Assembly (NCBI GenBank): GCA_049322515.1 | Contig: JBMOQW010000023.1 | Coordinates: 1-58,807, forward strand | Length of the DNA stretch: 58,807 nucleotides | Source: Parasulfuritortus sp049322515 | Lineage (GTDB): Bacteria > Pseudomonadota > Gammaproteobacteria > Burkholderiales > Thiobacillaceae | Reading direction: 5' to 3' | Shown: piece by piece, positions 18,201 through 26,205 of the stretch | Numbering within the stretch: position 1 is the stretch's first letter | How the letters are laid out: each line of letters begins with the position of its first letter | Program-made: the position numbers and the translations under genes | The notes under the pieces: model-generated | What the model was told of the DNA's origin: nothing | Database searches by the model: none | What the model saw: the letters and a program-made list of their open reading frames with translations, nothing else

Positions 18201-20168
18201 CAGGGCCGCGTACCAGGCGTCCGGCGTATTGGCCACCTTGAGACCGGTGACCCCGTCGCGGATCTCGGCATAGGGCTGGACATCGGAGTAGATCCCGGCC
18301 GCGCCCACGGCGGCGTACTCCAGCCACTTGATCGCGCTCTTGCAGCGATTGAAGGCATTGTCCTCGAGGGGCACCAGCGCAATATCCAACTCGAGTCGCG
18401 GCAAGGTTCGCGCATACAGGCGGTAGTCCGGGACGAACTCGATGCCGGTCACCCCGGCATGGTTGCGCCAGCGTTCCGGTGTCGCGCCCATGAACACCAC
18501 CATCACCCGCCGGTGGTATTTGCTCAGCACGCGGCCCAGCGCCTGTTCGACCAGGGCATAGTCGCCCTGGTGGGTCGGGGTGCCGGCCAGACCGATGCGA
18601 ACAGGACCGGAGCGGATGACCGGCTCGCGCAGCATGGGCGCCGGATCGATCGCATTGGCCAGGACATACACCTGCTTCGGTCGGGCCAGGCTCTGCACCG
18701 CCTCGGCCAGCGCCCTGGTCGACACGACCACCGCATCGACCCGCTCGATGACCGACAAGATGAATTCGCGACTGCCATGCGCCGAGGCATGATGGGGGTT
18801 GTCCGGAGGCAGCTCGAACAGCAGATCGTCCATCTCGTAGACCACCGGGCGGCCCGAGTTCAGGATGCATTCCACGTAATCGCGGTTGTCTTCCAGGACG
18901 TAATAACGCTGGATGATCACCAGGTCGGCCGATTGGAGCAGCGCAAGATCGCTGTAATGACCTTTGCCGTCCCCCTTCGGCTTGACGCCCCAGACCAGTT
19001 CGAATTCCCCCGCCAGCTGCTGGATTGGCTGGATCAGGCGAATCTGCGCGCACGCCCAAGGCGTGTCGTCGCCGGAATAGACCAGGATGCGCGGCCGGCG
19101 GCCGGCAAGCCCCGTTCCCGTGGTATGGGCCGCCAGCACGGCGCGTGCGCCGGCATGCCCGGGGGAGCGCGCCAGGACTTCGTTGAGCAAGGCGATGGCT
19201 TTGTCCGTGCTGTCCAGGGCATTCGGCGTCGGGACGTATTCGAGCACGGTCTTGGCGGCGCCCACGAGCAGGTCATCCCGGTGCGGCGCGACATATTCGC
19301 GCATCAAGGGCGTCGCCCGCTCACCGCCCAGTTTCTGCGCGATGTCCAGGAGGGGTTCCCCGGTCAGCCAACGAATCTGGTTGACCTTGGCCAGCAGGCG
19401 CACCGGCATCGGCCAGGCCTCGGACTGGAAGATCAGGTCGTAGAAATGCAGGTGGTCGTAGCCGGACAGATTGTCGGCAATCAGACGCTCGGTCTCGGCC
19501 TCGCCGTGCTTGCGGTAATGGCCGAGCCGCTCATGGATGTAATACGCGGGCCCCCGGGTCAGGAAACACATCCAGAGATACCAATCGCCCACGTGGTGGA
19601 GCTGCGCCGGCGTGATGCCGCCGATGGCGTCACACACCTGGCGGCGAAACAGACAGATGGAGTTGGTGATCCAGTTGTGTGCCAGCAGCACCGTTGCATC
19701 GTCCTGGACCCCGCTGGCGACATGCGGCACGAAGACGCGGATTTCCGCGCCATGGTTGGCCGCGCCCGGGCGGTCGACGTACATGCGCCAGCCGGTGTAG
19801 GCGAAGCTGCATTCCGGGTGCGCCACCAGCGCCGCCACGGTCTTTTCCAGGAAGGTCGGTTCCCAGTGGTCGTCTGCGGACAGGAGTGTCACCAGTTCGC
19901 CGCCTACCAGGGCATAGGCCTTGTTGAGACTGGCCCGCAAACCGAGGTTGGTCTCGTTGCGCAGGTAGCGGATGCGGCCGTCCCGGGCGGTCCAGGCCCG
20001 CATGATGACCTCGGTGTCATCCTCGGACGCATTGTCGATCACCAGGACGCTGAAGTCGCCATAGGTCTGCGCGATCACCGCCCCCAGGCACTCGTCGAGG
20101 AATCGCCCGTAATTGTAGGTCGGAATGATGATGCCGACCTTGGCGCCGGGGCTGTGGTTTTCGTCCAT
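15294..20168 (-). CDS. Five-domain glycosyltransferase (GT2-GT4-GT2-GT2-GT4)
   Basis: 1624 residues. Five glycosyltransferase-like units can be read in order. A GT2 at about 9-230 has KVGIIIPTYNYG and LLSADDHWEP. A GT4/GT1-like unit at about 358-660 has PRILVYSGDDTPWACAQIR and YEMDDLLFELP. A GT2 lacking a clear acidic pair lies at about 758-985. A GT2 at about 1000-1250 has VSILIPTRNQ and VLLNNDTAVLEGDW. A second GT4-like unit at about 1294-1600 has VLAHPADRMGCGEYR and FEIDDLITNVP. It presumably builds several linkages of one glycan in the cytoplasm; no membrane segment is seen. The start overlaps the FkbM gene stop by one base. Similar giant enzymes are known beside flagellin and O-antigen loci. 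Confidence 0.9.
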   Translation of the reverse strand: MDENHSPGAKVGIIIPTYNYGRFLDECLGAVIAQTYGDFSVLVIDNASEDDTEVIMRAWTARDGRIRYLRNETNLGLRASLNKAYALVGGELVTLLSADDHWEPTFLEKTVAALVAHPECSFAYTGWRMYVDRPGAANHGAEIRVFVPHVASGVQDDATVLLAHNWITNSICLFRRQVCDAIGGITPAQLHHVGDWYLWMCFLTRGPAYYIHERLGHYRKHGEAETERLIADNLSGYDHLHFYDLIFQSEAWPMPVRLLAKVNQIRWLTGEPLLDIAQKLGGERATPLMREYVAPHRDDLLVGAAKTVLEYVPTPNALDSTDKAIALLNEVLARSPGHAGARAVLAAHTTGTGLAGRRPRILVYSGDDTPWACAQIRLIQPIQQLAGEFELVWGVKPKGDGKGHYSDLALLQSADLVIIQRYYVLEDNRDYVECILNSGRPVVYEMDDLLFELPPDNPHHASAHGSREFILSVIERVDAVVVSTRALAEAVQSLARPKQVYVLANAIDPAPMLREPVIRSGPVRIGLAGTPTHQGDYALVEQALGRVLSKYHRRVMVVFMGATPERWRNHAGVTGIEFVPDYRLYARTLPRLELDIALVPLEDNAFNRCKSAIKWLEYAAVGAAGIYSDVQPYAEIRDGVTGLKVANTPDAWYAALCDLIEHPAKRLALAKAAQQEVLAQHSITVRARDYAQVYGALARSPHAGDATSGFFSGATPAPAEAVPAAQLYEVWQAAHAPQPRDAEWVAERLPTLAKPPRFHLGLIALAENEAGLATTIESLGQQFYADWRLTIVAESPAPAALDGQDKIHWLQAGEGTALAVLNQALLAIPANWAGMLEAGDRLAPHALFAFADKLDRHPDWQLAYSDEDSLAGDGRRDLPFFKTDFNLEMLRAAPFTLGGLMLTRHDLFVSLGGYQVELEGAETYDLALRAWERCGTPGIGHVADVLYHRFIAGGHSRRPAEIIQVARRVALDEHCLRLGIQAEFEDGRLPGTTRVRYRHAATPLVSILIPTRNQVQFLQRCLETLIEKTAYAHYEVLVLDNGSDEAQAVGYLNTLRRAPADRLRVIDCPGPFNFSAINNRGVREARGDYLVLLNNDTAVLEGDWLDELLALGQLPDVGVVGARLLFPNGRIQHAGVILGINDTVADHPFIDHAADEAGYFGRLLLPQDLSAVTAACLLVKKSVYTGVGGLDEDDFKVSFNDIDFCLKVREAGHRIVWTPYATLLHEGSASQTQKGVEPTEDAAKRERFRGEREAMFRKWPRWIAFDPAYNRNLSSVGRDFLVELAPPLTWDPEWRPRPRVLAHPADRMGCGEYRIISPMRALNDAGRLMGWETGKYLSIPELLRMEPDSVVFQRQVEWSQIELMESYIRHSPAFRVFEIDDLITNVPVKSSRKKVFVEQKDLIKRFRKAVSLCHRFVVSTEYLAEEYRGYTDQVIAVPNYLEDKRWRGFTPKRRQGGKPRVGWAGSTSHDGDLAEIIDVVKATAEEVDWVFFGMCPKEIRPLLKEFHEPVALDDYPAKLASLDLDLAVAPLEDVPFNHGKSHLRLLEYGVMGYPVICTDITPYRGAYPVTRVPNRFKDWVEAIREHVSDLDALARRGDALRDHIHAEWMLGDHLDVWLRAWLPD

Positions 20169-21376
20169 CAGGTTTCAGTGGTTACAGGTTGAATTGGGTC
20201 CGCGCCAGCGCCATGTTCATGCCAGCGCTCGTCCGGAATGGCGTAGACGACAGCACCGGTGCCGCACCAGCCGTGCATGCGCATCAGCAAGCGATACCCG
20301 GTCAGCGCTTCATTCAGGAACGCGGCAGTCCGCCAAAGTCCATCGGGGTGATGGTACACGGTGATGGCCAGAATCGGGCGCTGGCGCCGCAGGGTGGCGA
20401 CCCCGCCGCGCAGGGCATTCAATTCACCGCCTTCGAGATGGAGCTTGGCGAAGGTCGAATCGAAGTCGAGCTCATCCCAGCGGCAGGTGCGTGCCTCGCC
20501 CGCGGCATCCGCACTCAGGCGGGCGGCCAGCCCCATGCCCTGGGCAAAGGGTTGGCGCCCCGAGGCTTCAGCAAGGGCGCACTCCACGATGCGCACCCGG
20601 TCCGCTTGAACGTCCGGCAAGGTCGCCACCCAGGCACGCAACCGGGTGGCGTTGTCGGCGTCGGCCTCCACGGCAAGGATGTCACCAGACCGTGCGCCGA
20701 CCCGTTCGAACCATTGCGCGATCACGCCGCCATGGTAGGCGCCGGCATCCAAAAAGGACGGCGCATCGCCCAGCCCGGCCAGCACGGGGGGGATGAAATA
20801 GCGGTCGTCGATGGTCACCGGCGCCTGCTCGAAGGTCCATTCCTCGCGCGCCAGCCGCCAGGCCAGGAACTGCAAGTGGGCGGCGCGCGATCGGTCATCG
20901 TCCCAGCGTGCCAGCACCGCCGCCAGGCGGGACCATTCATCCGGGGCGATCGGGTCGGCAAACCAGCCATTCGCCATGGGCAGGCGGTCGGCATAGGCCT
21001 CCAGCACATCGTAGACCGGGCTGACATGGCGCCATCCCGACGCGACCAGATCCTCGTGGATGGGGCGATAGGGCGCAGTGACCACACAGACCGCAATGCG
21101 ATGGCTGCCACGGTCGTCCGCCGCCACCGCCTCCGGAGTCAGCACCGGAATCCGGCCATCCAGGAGCCCCGACGCCGGTGGCCGGCGATCCACGGCATAG
21201 GCGATCGGGATGCCCAATCGGGCAAACAAGGCCGCGGCCATGGTGCCCAGCCGGCCGGCGCCATAAAGCACCAGGGGCCGGTCGACCGGGCCGACCCGAT
21301 TGGCCAGCGGCGTCGCCTGGAGCCGGGCCAGCCATGGGCCTACCGCCTGGCGATCGGGCAAGGGGAAGAGATTCAT
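20168..21376 (-). CDS. FkbM-family methyltransferase with N-terminal Rossmann domain
   Basis: 402 residues from ATG 21376, which overlaps the upstream GT4 stop as ATGA. The open frame runs much further upstream, but only as a shadow of the GT4 gene. Residues about 30-90 hold a Rossmann-type module (VLYGAGRLGTMAAALFARLGIPIAYAVD), and residues about 200-390 are an FkbM methyltransferase (SFLDAGAYHGGVIAQWFERVG; FAKLHLEGGELNALRGG; ILAITVYHHPDGLW). FkbM proteins O-methylate sugars and related hydroxyls. The N-terminal module resembles the one on the radical SAM protein at 26202-27572. Probable role: methylation of a glycan residue. Confidence 0.85.
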   Translation of the reverse strand: MNLFPLPDRQAVGPWLARLQATPLANRVGPVDRPLVLYGAGRLGTMAAALFARLGIPIAYAVDRRPPASGLLDGRIPVLTPEAVAADDRGSHRIAVCVVTAPYRPIHEDLVASGWRHVSPVYDVLEAYADRLPMANGWFADPIAPDEWSRLAAVLARWDDDRSRAAHLQFLAWRLAREEWTFEQAPVTIDDRYFIPPVLAGLGDAPSFLDAGAYHGGVIAQWFERVGARSGDILAVEADADNATRLRAWVATLPDVQADRVRIVECALAEASGRQPFAQGMGLAARLSADAAGEARTCRWDELDFDSTFAKLHLEGGELNALRGGVATLRRQRPILAITVYHHPDGLWRTAAFLNEALTGYRLLMRMHGWCGTGAVVYAIPDERWHEHGAGADPIQPVTTET

Positions 21377-22662
21377 GAGTGAGTCTCCAGGTAATTTGCC
21401 CAGTACGCCAGGCGGGCATCCTCGGGGAAATACGTCCGGTAGTGAAAAACCGACCCCTTGGTTTTCTCGTACAGGAAATGCGGTCCGCGATCGGACCTCC
21501 GCGCCTGGCCCGATTCGGAGAAACGGTCGGCCTCCGAGCCCTGGCAAGTCCGGAACCATTCCCCCGGCGTTGCCCCGAACACCGGCCGGAAGTCGAATGG
21601 CCTCCGCGCTTCGTCCAACACCGCTTGGTAATGGTGCCACAATCGATCCGCGGTACGGGCCACGGAATAGCCCTGGCGCACCGCCGACGCCGCATTGGCG
21701 GACATGCGCAAGCGTTCCCCGGGCTCCTGCGCGAGTCGATCGAGGGCGGCGGCAAAGGACTCGGGCCCCTCGACGATCAAGCCGGTTTCCCCATGCCGGA
21801 CCAAGACCCGCTCGGCTGGATTGTTCAACACCACCGGAACCGCGCCCATGGCCATGGCTTCCAGCAGGGCATTCTCGGTCGTGCCGTAATGCATGTGATT
21901 GAGCAGGTAGGCAAACACGTCGAAACCGGCCAATTCCGCCGCGACATCGGCACGGTAACCGCGGACTTCGAGCAAACCCGCCATGCCCCGTTGCGCGGCG
22001 GCCGATTGCAACTCGGCCGCAGGCCCGGCGTCGCCGACCAGGGCCAGACGGAACCCGGGCAGCCGCACTGCCGCCAGGTAATCGAGCAGGTCGGGCGTCA
22101 ATTTGGCCCGGTTCAACGTCCCGAGATACCCGACCCGCAGGGGTTCGCCAGCCACCCGCTCGGGCGGCCACGGCAAATCATCAAAGCCACCGGAACTGTG
22201 CACGGCATCGATGCGCCGCTTGTCGGCATCGGGCAGTGTCGCGAGCGCAGGATGTTCCCAGGAACAGGGCGAGGTGAACAGGAACCGATGCGGCGCGATG
22301 GCGAACGCCGGGGGGATGACCGGCGGGTAGAGTCCGGACACATGGCTCCAGACCACCAGGCGCATGGCAGGCAGTTCGCCAGCGTAGAGCCACGCGGCGA
22401 GCGCCGGGTGATGCCACCACTCGACCTGGACCAGATCGGCCCGACGCACCAGGCGATCCAGTTCTTCTCGATCCGGGCAGACGACCAAGGTGCCGCCATG
22501 GCTGCGCAGATGCTCGGCAAACTGGGTTTTCTCGGGGCGCTCCAGGCACGCCACGACATGCCGAAGCCCATCGCCGCGCCGGGCAGACTCGGCCACCAGG
22601 CGGGACAGCACCTTGCCGACGCCGCCCCCCAGATGCGCGGTGACATGAAGCAGTTCGATCAC
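21373..22662 (-). CDS. GT4-family glycosyltransferase
   Basis: 429 residues, starting with GTG at 22662. GT-B fold features: an N-terminal glycine-rich loop (VTAHLGGGVGKVLSRL), a C-terminal nucleotide-sugar site (LRVGYLGTLNRAKLTPDLLDYL) and the family E-x7-E-like block (NALLEAMAMGAVPVVLNNPAERVLV). A C-terminal extension of about 60 residues after the GT4 domain carries many charged and aromatic residues and matches nothing I recognise. It is co-transcribed with the FkbM gene, with overlapping stop and start. Confidence 0.88.
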   Translation of the reverse strand: MIELLHVTAHLGGGVGKVLSRLVAESARRGDGLRHVVACLERPEKTQFAEHLRSHGGTLVVCPDREELDRLVRRADLVQVEWWHHPALAAWLYAGELPAMRLVVWSHVSGLYPPVIPPAFAIAPHRFLFTSPCSWEHPALATLPDADKRRIDAVHSSGGFDDLPWPPERVAGEPLRVGYLGTLNRAKLTPDLLDYLAAVRLPGFRLALVGDAGPAAELQSAAAQRGMAGLLEVRGYRADVAAELAGFDVFAYLLNHMHYGTTENALLEAMAMGAVPVVLNNPAERVLVRHGETGLIVEGPESFAAALDRLAQEPGERLRMSANAASAVRQGYSVARTADRLWHHYQAVLDEARRPFDFRPVFGATPGEWFRTCQGSEADRFSESGQARRSDRGPHFLYEKTKGSVFHYRTYFPEDARLAYWANYLETHS

Positions 22663-22694
22663 GTTGGCGATTCCTTTGCCGACTTCGGGTCCGA

Positions 22695-23534
22695 TCAGAC
22701 CCCGCTGGCCTCCGGGCGGACCTTCTCGAGCACGAAGATCATTTCCATGTGGTCGGGATTGAATTCGTACTGACGCAGCACGAAATCCGGGTTGAATTGT
22801 TCACGGTAGCGCACCAGGAAATCGCTGAACTGCTCAGCGTCCCAGACGTGGAAATGGATCGAATACCGCTGCGCCAACAAGCGGGTGACCTGCGCCTCCA
22901 CCACTTCCGGCTGGCTGTGGTGGCCCACGTAGCGGACCCATTCCTCGTAGTGTTGCCGACGGGTGCCCTCGGCACCGAACCGATGGTCGGCCAGGACATG
23001 GAGCCAGGGCGTATTCACCCTTTCCCGGTCGAAGGTATGGCGCTTGTCCGGGACCCCGAGATACACCATTCCGCCAGGGCGCACGACACGGAACCAGGTC
23101 TGCAGGCTGGCAATCGGATCTTCGGTATGCTCGATGACGTGGTTGGCAATCAAGAAATCCTGGGAATCATCCGGAATCGACGCCAGGCGTTCACCGTCAT
23201 CGATGATGCCGACCGGGACCAGGGCTTCGCCGGCCAATTCCGGGTAGTGCTGGCGCAGGGTAGCCTCGTCGAAGCGATCGACATAAGTGACCCGGGCCTG
23301 GCCCGGATAGATCGCCAGCGGGTTGTGCAAGGCACCGATCTCGATGCCCTGCCCGCGCAACCAGTTGAAGGACAAGCGCCGGCGGATCGGAAGCTTGCGG
23401 GCGCCTTGCGCGATCTCCCGCTGGCCGCATTGCTGGAAATGGGCCTCGCCCGAGGCCATGACCCCCGCCTCGACAGCCCGCCGCACGTCATCGAACAGCC
23501 AAAGATAGATCGCCTCGCCGGGATAGGTGTCCAT
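22695..23534 (-). CDS. Class I SAM-dependent methyltransferase
   Basis: 279 residues. SAM motif I is GIEIGALHNPL and later motifs are LIANHVIEHTEDPIASLQTWFRVVRPGGMVYLGVPD. This variant (IEIGALHNPL, then PDKRHTFD) is common in glycan clusters, where it methylates sugars. Substrate unknown. It lies 9 bases downstream of the B12-type radical SAM gene and 32 bases upstream of the GT4 gene. Confidence 0.85.
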   Translation of the reverse strand: MDTYPGEAIYLWLFDDVRRAVEAGVMASGEAHFQQCGQREIAQGARKLPIRRRLSFNWLRGQGIEIGALHNPLAIYPGQARVTYVDRFDEATLRQHYPELAGEALVPVGIIDDGERLASIPDDSQDFLIANHVIEHTEDPIASLQTWFRVVRPGGMVYLGVPDKRHTFDRERVNTPWLHVLADHRFGAEGTRRQHYEEWVRYVGHHSQPEVVEAQVTRLLAQRYSIHFHVWDAEQFSDFLVRYREQFNPDFVLRQYEFNPDHMEMIFVLEKVRPEASGV

Positions 23535-23543
23535 AAGGTCTCC

Positions 23544-25172
23544 TCAAGCGTGCCCGGGCAGCAGGCCATGCAGCACGGATTGTTCTCGCCACCAGGCATC
23601 GCTGGCGACGATGTCAGCGAACCGCTGGCGTGCTTCGGCGGCCGCCTCGGGACGCCCCGCGCCGGCATAAGCCCGCGCCAGGGCATGATGTCCGAAGGCA
23701 TGGTCGGGATACTTGTTCACCACGTTCTCGAAGTAATGCACGGCCGTGCTGAAGTTGCCCGCCGACAAGTTGTAGTTGCGGACGAAGTTGACTTCGAGGT
23801 TCATCTGGTAGGCGGTTCGCTCGATGGCCTCGGGATCGACGCCGGGCGCCCGGATCACCGACTTGGTATTGACGTGGTCCAGGAACCCGGCCTGCTCGAT
23901 GTAGTTGTTCTCGACGCAGATCTCGTGCAGCCGGCTGCCGAAGATCGGTACCGCGCAAAAGATGTGCGCCCAATCGAAGCCGACATCGAGCAGTAGATCC
24001 AGGGTCTGCTGGCGGTGCTCATCCAGTTCGCCAGGCAGGCCGAGCACGATGAATACGTGGCTTTGCACACCATGACGCCGAAGCATCGCCACCTTGTCCT
24101 TGACGATCCCGGTCTTGAGCGGCTTCTTGATGATCTTGTTGAGGACATAGTCGGAGCCGGACTCGACCGCAAGGGCCACGGTCGACACCCCGGCGCGGCT
24201 GAACAGTTCCGCCACCTCGTCGTCGATGGCATAGACCGCCACGCCGTTGGGAAACTCGATGCGCACCTCGAGTTCGGCGAGTGCGCGCAGCACGTCCTTG
24301 GCCCGCGCCTTGTCGAAGAAGAAGTGGTCGTCCTCGATGAGCAGGACGGTCATCCCCCAGCGCGCCTTCATCCGCTGCACCTCGGTGCGCACCCGGTCGA
24401 CGCTCATCGCCCGCACTTGCCGGCCATGCAGGGAAGGATTGGAACAGAACACGCAGAGGAACGGGCAGCCCCGCGAGGTATGGATGGCCATCTCGCGCTT
24501 CGGGAGCCCGGCATAGCGCTTGTCGATGGAACGCGCGTTGTAGTCGTCCAGATCGACCAGGTCGTAGTCCAGCATGGGGATCTCGTCGAGGTCCGCGACA
24601 AAGGTGTGCCCGGGTTGCTTGCCCGCCGCGACACCGGCGCGGGTGATCCAGGAGGCATGGTCGCGCAAGACCTGCTCGGGCGCCTCGGCATCGACCAGGT
24701 CGCGCAGTGGAATCTCGCCTTCGCCCTTGCAGATGGCATCGACATCCGGGCACAGGTCGAGCACCTGACGATAGGCCGCCGAGGGCAAACCGCCCCCCGC
24801 GACCACCCAGGCCTCGGGCGCCAGGGCGTGGCAGACCCGGGCAATGTCCTGGATATAGCGAAAGGAGATGTTGAACAACGCGGAGATCCCGACGATGCTC
24901 GGACGAAACGCCGCCACGCGCTCGGCGATGAGGCGCTCGAACCGTTCCAGGATGTCGTCCGTCTCGCCACGCTCGACGGCACGACGCAGGGGCAGGTTGA
25001 GATCGAGGATGTCGACCTCGACCGGCGTCAAGCAATGCGCCTTCAGGTAGGCGTGCAGCGAGAGAATGCCGTAAGGAATGGTAAACGGTGGCAGGACGCT
25101 GGCGCGATGACCCGGGCCGTAGTCGTCGATGTTGAAGTAAGGCGGGATGATGAACAGGATGCGCGCGGCCAT
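23544..25172 (-). CDS. B12-binding-domain radical SAM protein with TPR tail
   Basis: 542 residues from ATG 25172, where GAGGGG sits 6 bases upstream. The first ATG at 25178 is too close to that site. An N-terminal B12-binding-like Rossmann domain (ARILFIIPPYFNIDDYGPG; IVGISALFN; VVAGGGLPSA) is followed by a radical SAM domain with CPFLCVFC (4Fe-4S ligands CxxxCxxC). A C-terminal TPR-like segment ends the protein (NFSTAVHYFENVVNKYPDHAFGHHALARAYAGAG). The classical DxHxxG cobalamin motif is not seen, so cobalamin may bind base-off or not at all. Family members perform C-methylations, ring rearrangements or epimerisations; the reaction here is unknown. Confidence 0.88.
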   Translation of the reverse strand: MAARILFIIPPYFNIDDYGPGHRASVLPPFTIPYGILSLHAYLKAHCLTPVEVDILDLNLPLRRAVERGETDDILERFERLIAERVAAFRPSIVGISALFNISFRYIQDIARVCHALAPEAWVVAGGGLPSAAYRQVLDLCPDVDAICKGEGEIPLRDLVDAEAPEQVLRDHASWITRAGVAAGKQPGHTFVADLDEIPMLDYDLVDLDDYNARSIDKRYAGLPKREMAIHTSRGCPFLCVFCSNPSLHGRQVRAMSVDRVRTEVQRMKARWGMTVLLIEDDHFFFDKARAKDVLRALAELEVRIEFPNGVAVYAIDDEVAELFSRAGVSTVALAVESGSDYVLNKIIKKPLKTGIVKDKVAMLRRHGVQSHVFIVLGLPGELDEHRQQTLDLLLDVGFDWAHIFCAVPIFGSRLHEICVENNYIEQAGFLDHVNTKSVIRAPGVDPEAIERTAYQMNLEVNFVRNYNLSAGNFSTAVHYFENVVNKYPDHAFGHHALARAYAGAGRPEAAAEARQRFADIVASDAWWREQSVLHGLLPGHA

Positions 25173-25182
25173 CCCCATCCCC

Positions 25183-26205
25183 TCAGGCCTGCCCGGTGGG
25201 CGACTGGAGCCGTTCGAGCAGCATGGGCGCCCAGGCGTCGATGTTGTCGGGCAGGCAATGGCTCAACTGGCCACAGGCGGCACAGGTCGGATCATCCTTG
25301 CGCCGCCCCTGGAGGTGGGCAATCCGATGCGCGCGCATGGCTTCACCCGCCCAGATGGCCTTGAGTGATTGCTGACGGACGTCGCCGATGCCGAGTTTTC
25401 GTGCCCAATCGAGGAAGCACAAGCTGACACTGCCGTCACTGTTCACGGCCATGGAGTAGAAAATATACGGACACACGCTGACTTCCTGGATGGTGTTGCC
25501 GTAGATGCCCTCGGTGATCTGGATGCCGGTGCGGGTTTCGACATCGAAGCTCGGCCAGCAGGGCGCGAAATTCTCCACGAACACCCGATCCGCGATCTCG
25601 CCGAAGATCTCGAAGAAACGCTGGCGATCGGCTTCGCTCAGGATGTCGCCCGGAATCTTGACGCAGATCTCGCAGTCGCCCTTCTGTTCGTAGAGGCGGC
25701 GAACATTGTCGACGAAGGCATCGAAATCGACCCGGGTCTGGGTGAATTGCCAGTACTGCTCGGTCGACATCCCGTCGACCGAGATGTTGATCCGGTCGAT
25801 GCCCGCCTCGAGGATCGGCCCCACCCGGTCGGGTGTCAGCAAGTACCCGTTGGTGGTGGTATCCACGTAGCGCACATGGCCGCTGTCCTTGGCATAACGG
25901 ACCATGTCGGCGAAGCGGGTGTGCAGGAGGGGCTCGCCTTCCTTGTACAGGCGCAGCACCTTCAACGGCTGATCGAAGTCGCCCAGATCGTCGATGACTT
26001 TCTTGTACACGTCGAAATCGAGCCGCCCCTGCCAGCGACCCGTGGACTTGATCAGATCATGGTCTCCGGTGGGACAGAACTTGCACTTGAAATTGCAGGT
26101 GCTGGTGGGATCGACGAAGAGCACGAACGGCGTGGACAGCGGGATGACCTCCTGCAAGGGCGTCCGGTCCTCCAGGTTGATCCTGGGCTTGATCTTGGCT
26201 TTCAC
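25183..26205 (-). CDS. Radical SAM/SPASM domain protein
   Basis: 340 residues, starting with GTG at 26205, which overlaps the upstream stop (GTGA). The radical SAM site is CNFKCKFC near residue 38. A C-terminal SPASM-type set of cysteines (SVCPYIFYSM; SVSLCFLDWARKLGIGDVRQQSLKAIW; DDPTCAACGQLSHC) implies an auxiliary Fe-S cluster. SPASM enzymes modify peptides or small substrates such as aminocyclitols and sugars. Its position between two other radical SAM genes and glycosyltransferases argues for a sugar or glycan substrate. Confidence 0.88.
   Translation of the reverse strand: MKAKIKPRINLEDRTPLQEVIPLSTPFVLFVDPTSTCNFKCKFCPTGDHDLIKSTGRWQGRLDFDVYKKVIDDLGDFDQPLKVLRLYKEGEPLLHTRFADMVRYAKDSGHVRYVDTTTNGYLLTPDRVGPILEAGIDRINISVDGMSTEQYWQFTQTRVDFDAFVDNVRRLYEQKGDCEICVKIPGDILSEADRQRFFEIFGEIADRVFVENFAPCWPSFDVETRTGIQITEGIYGNTIQEVSVCPYIFYSMAVNSDGSVSLCFLDWARKLGIGDVRQQSLKAIWAGEAMRAHRIAHLQGRRKDDPTCAACGQLSHCLPDNIDAWAPMLLERLQSPTGQA

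Noticed and set aside
14955..20192. A 1745-codon open frame on the plus strand opposite the giant glycosyltransferase
   Set aside because: It is the in-register antisense shadow of a GC-rich gene. Its translation has no recognisable domains and is rich in His, Gln, Arg and Gly, while the minus strand encodes clear glycosyltransferase motifs.
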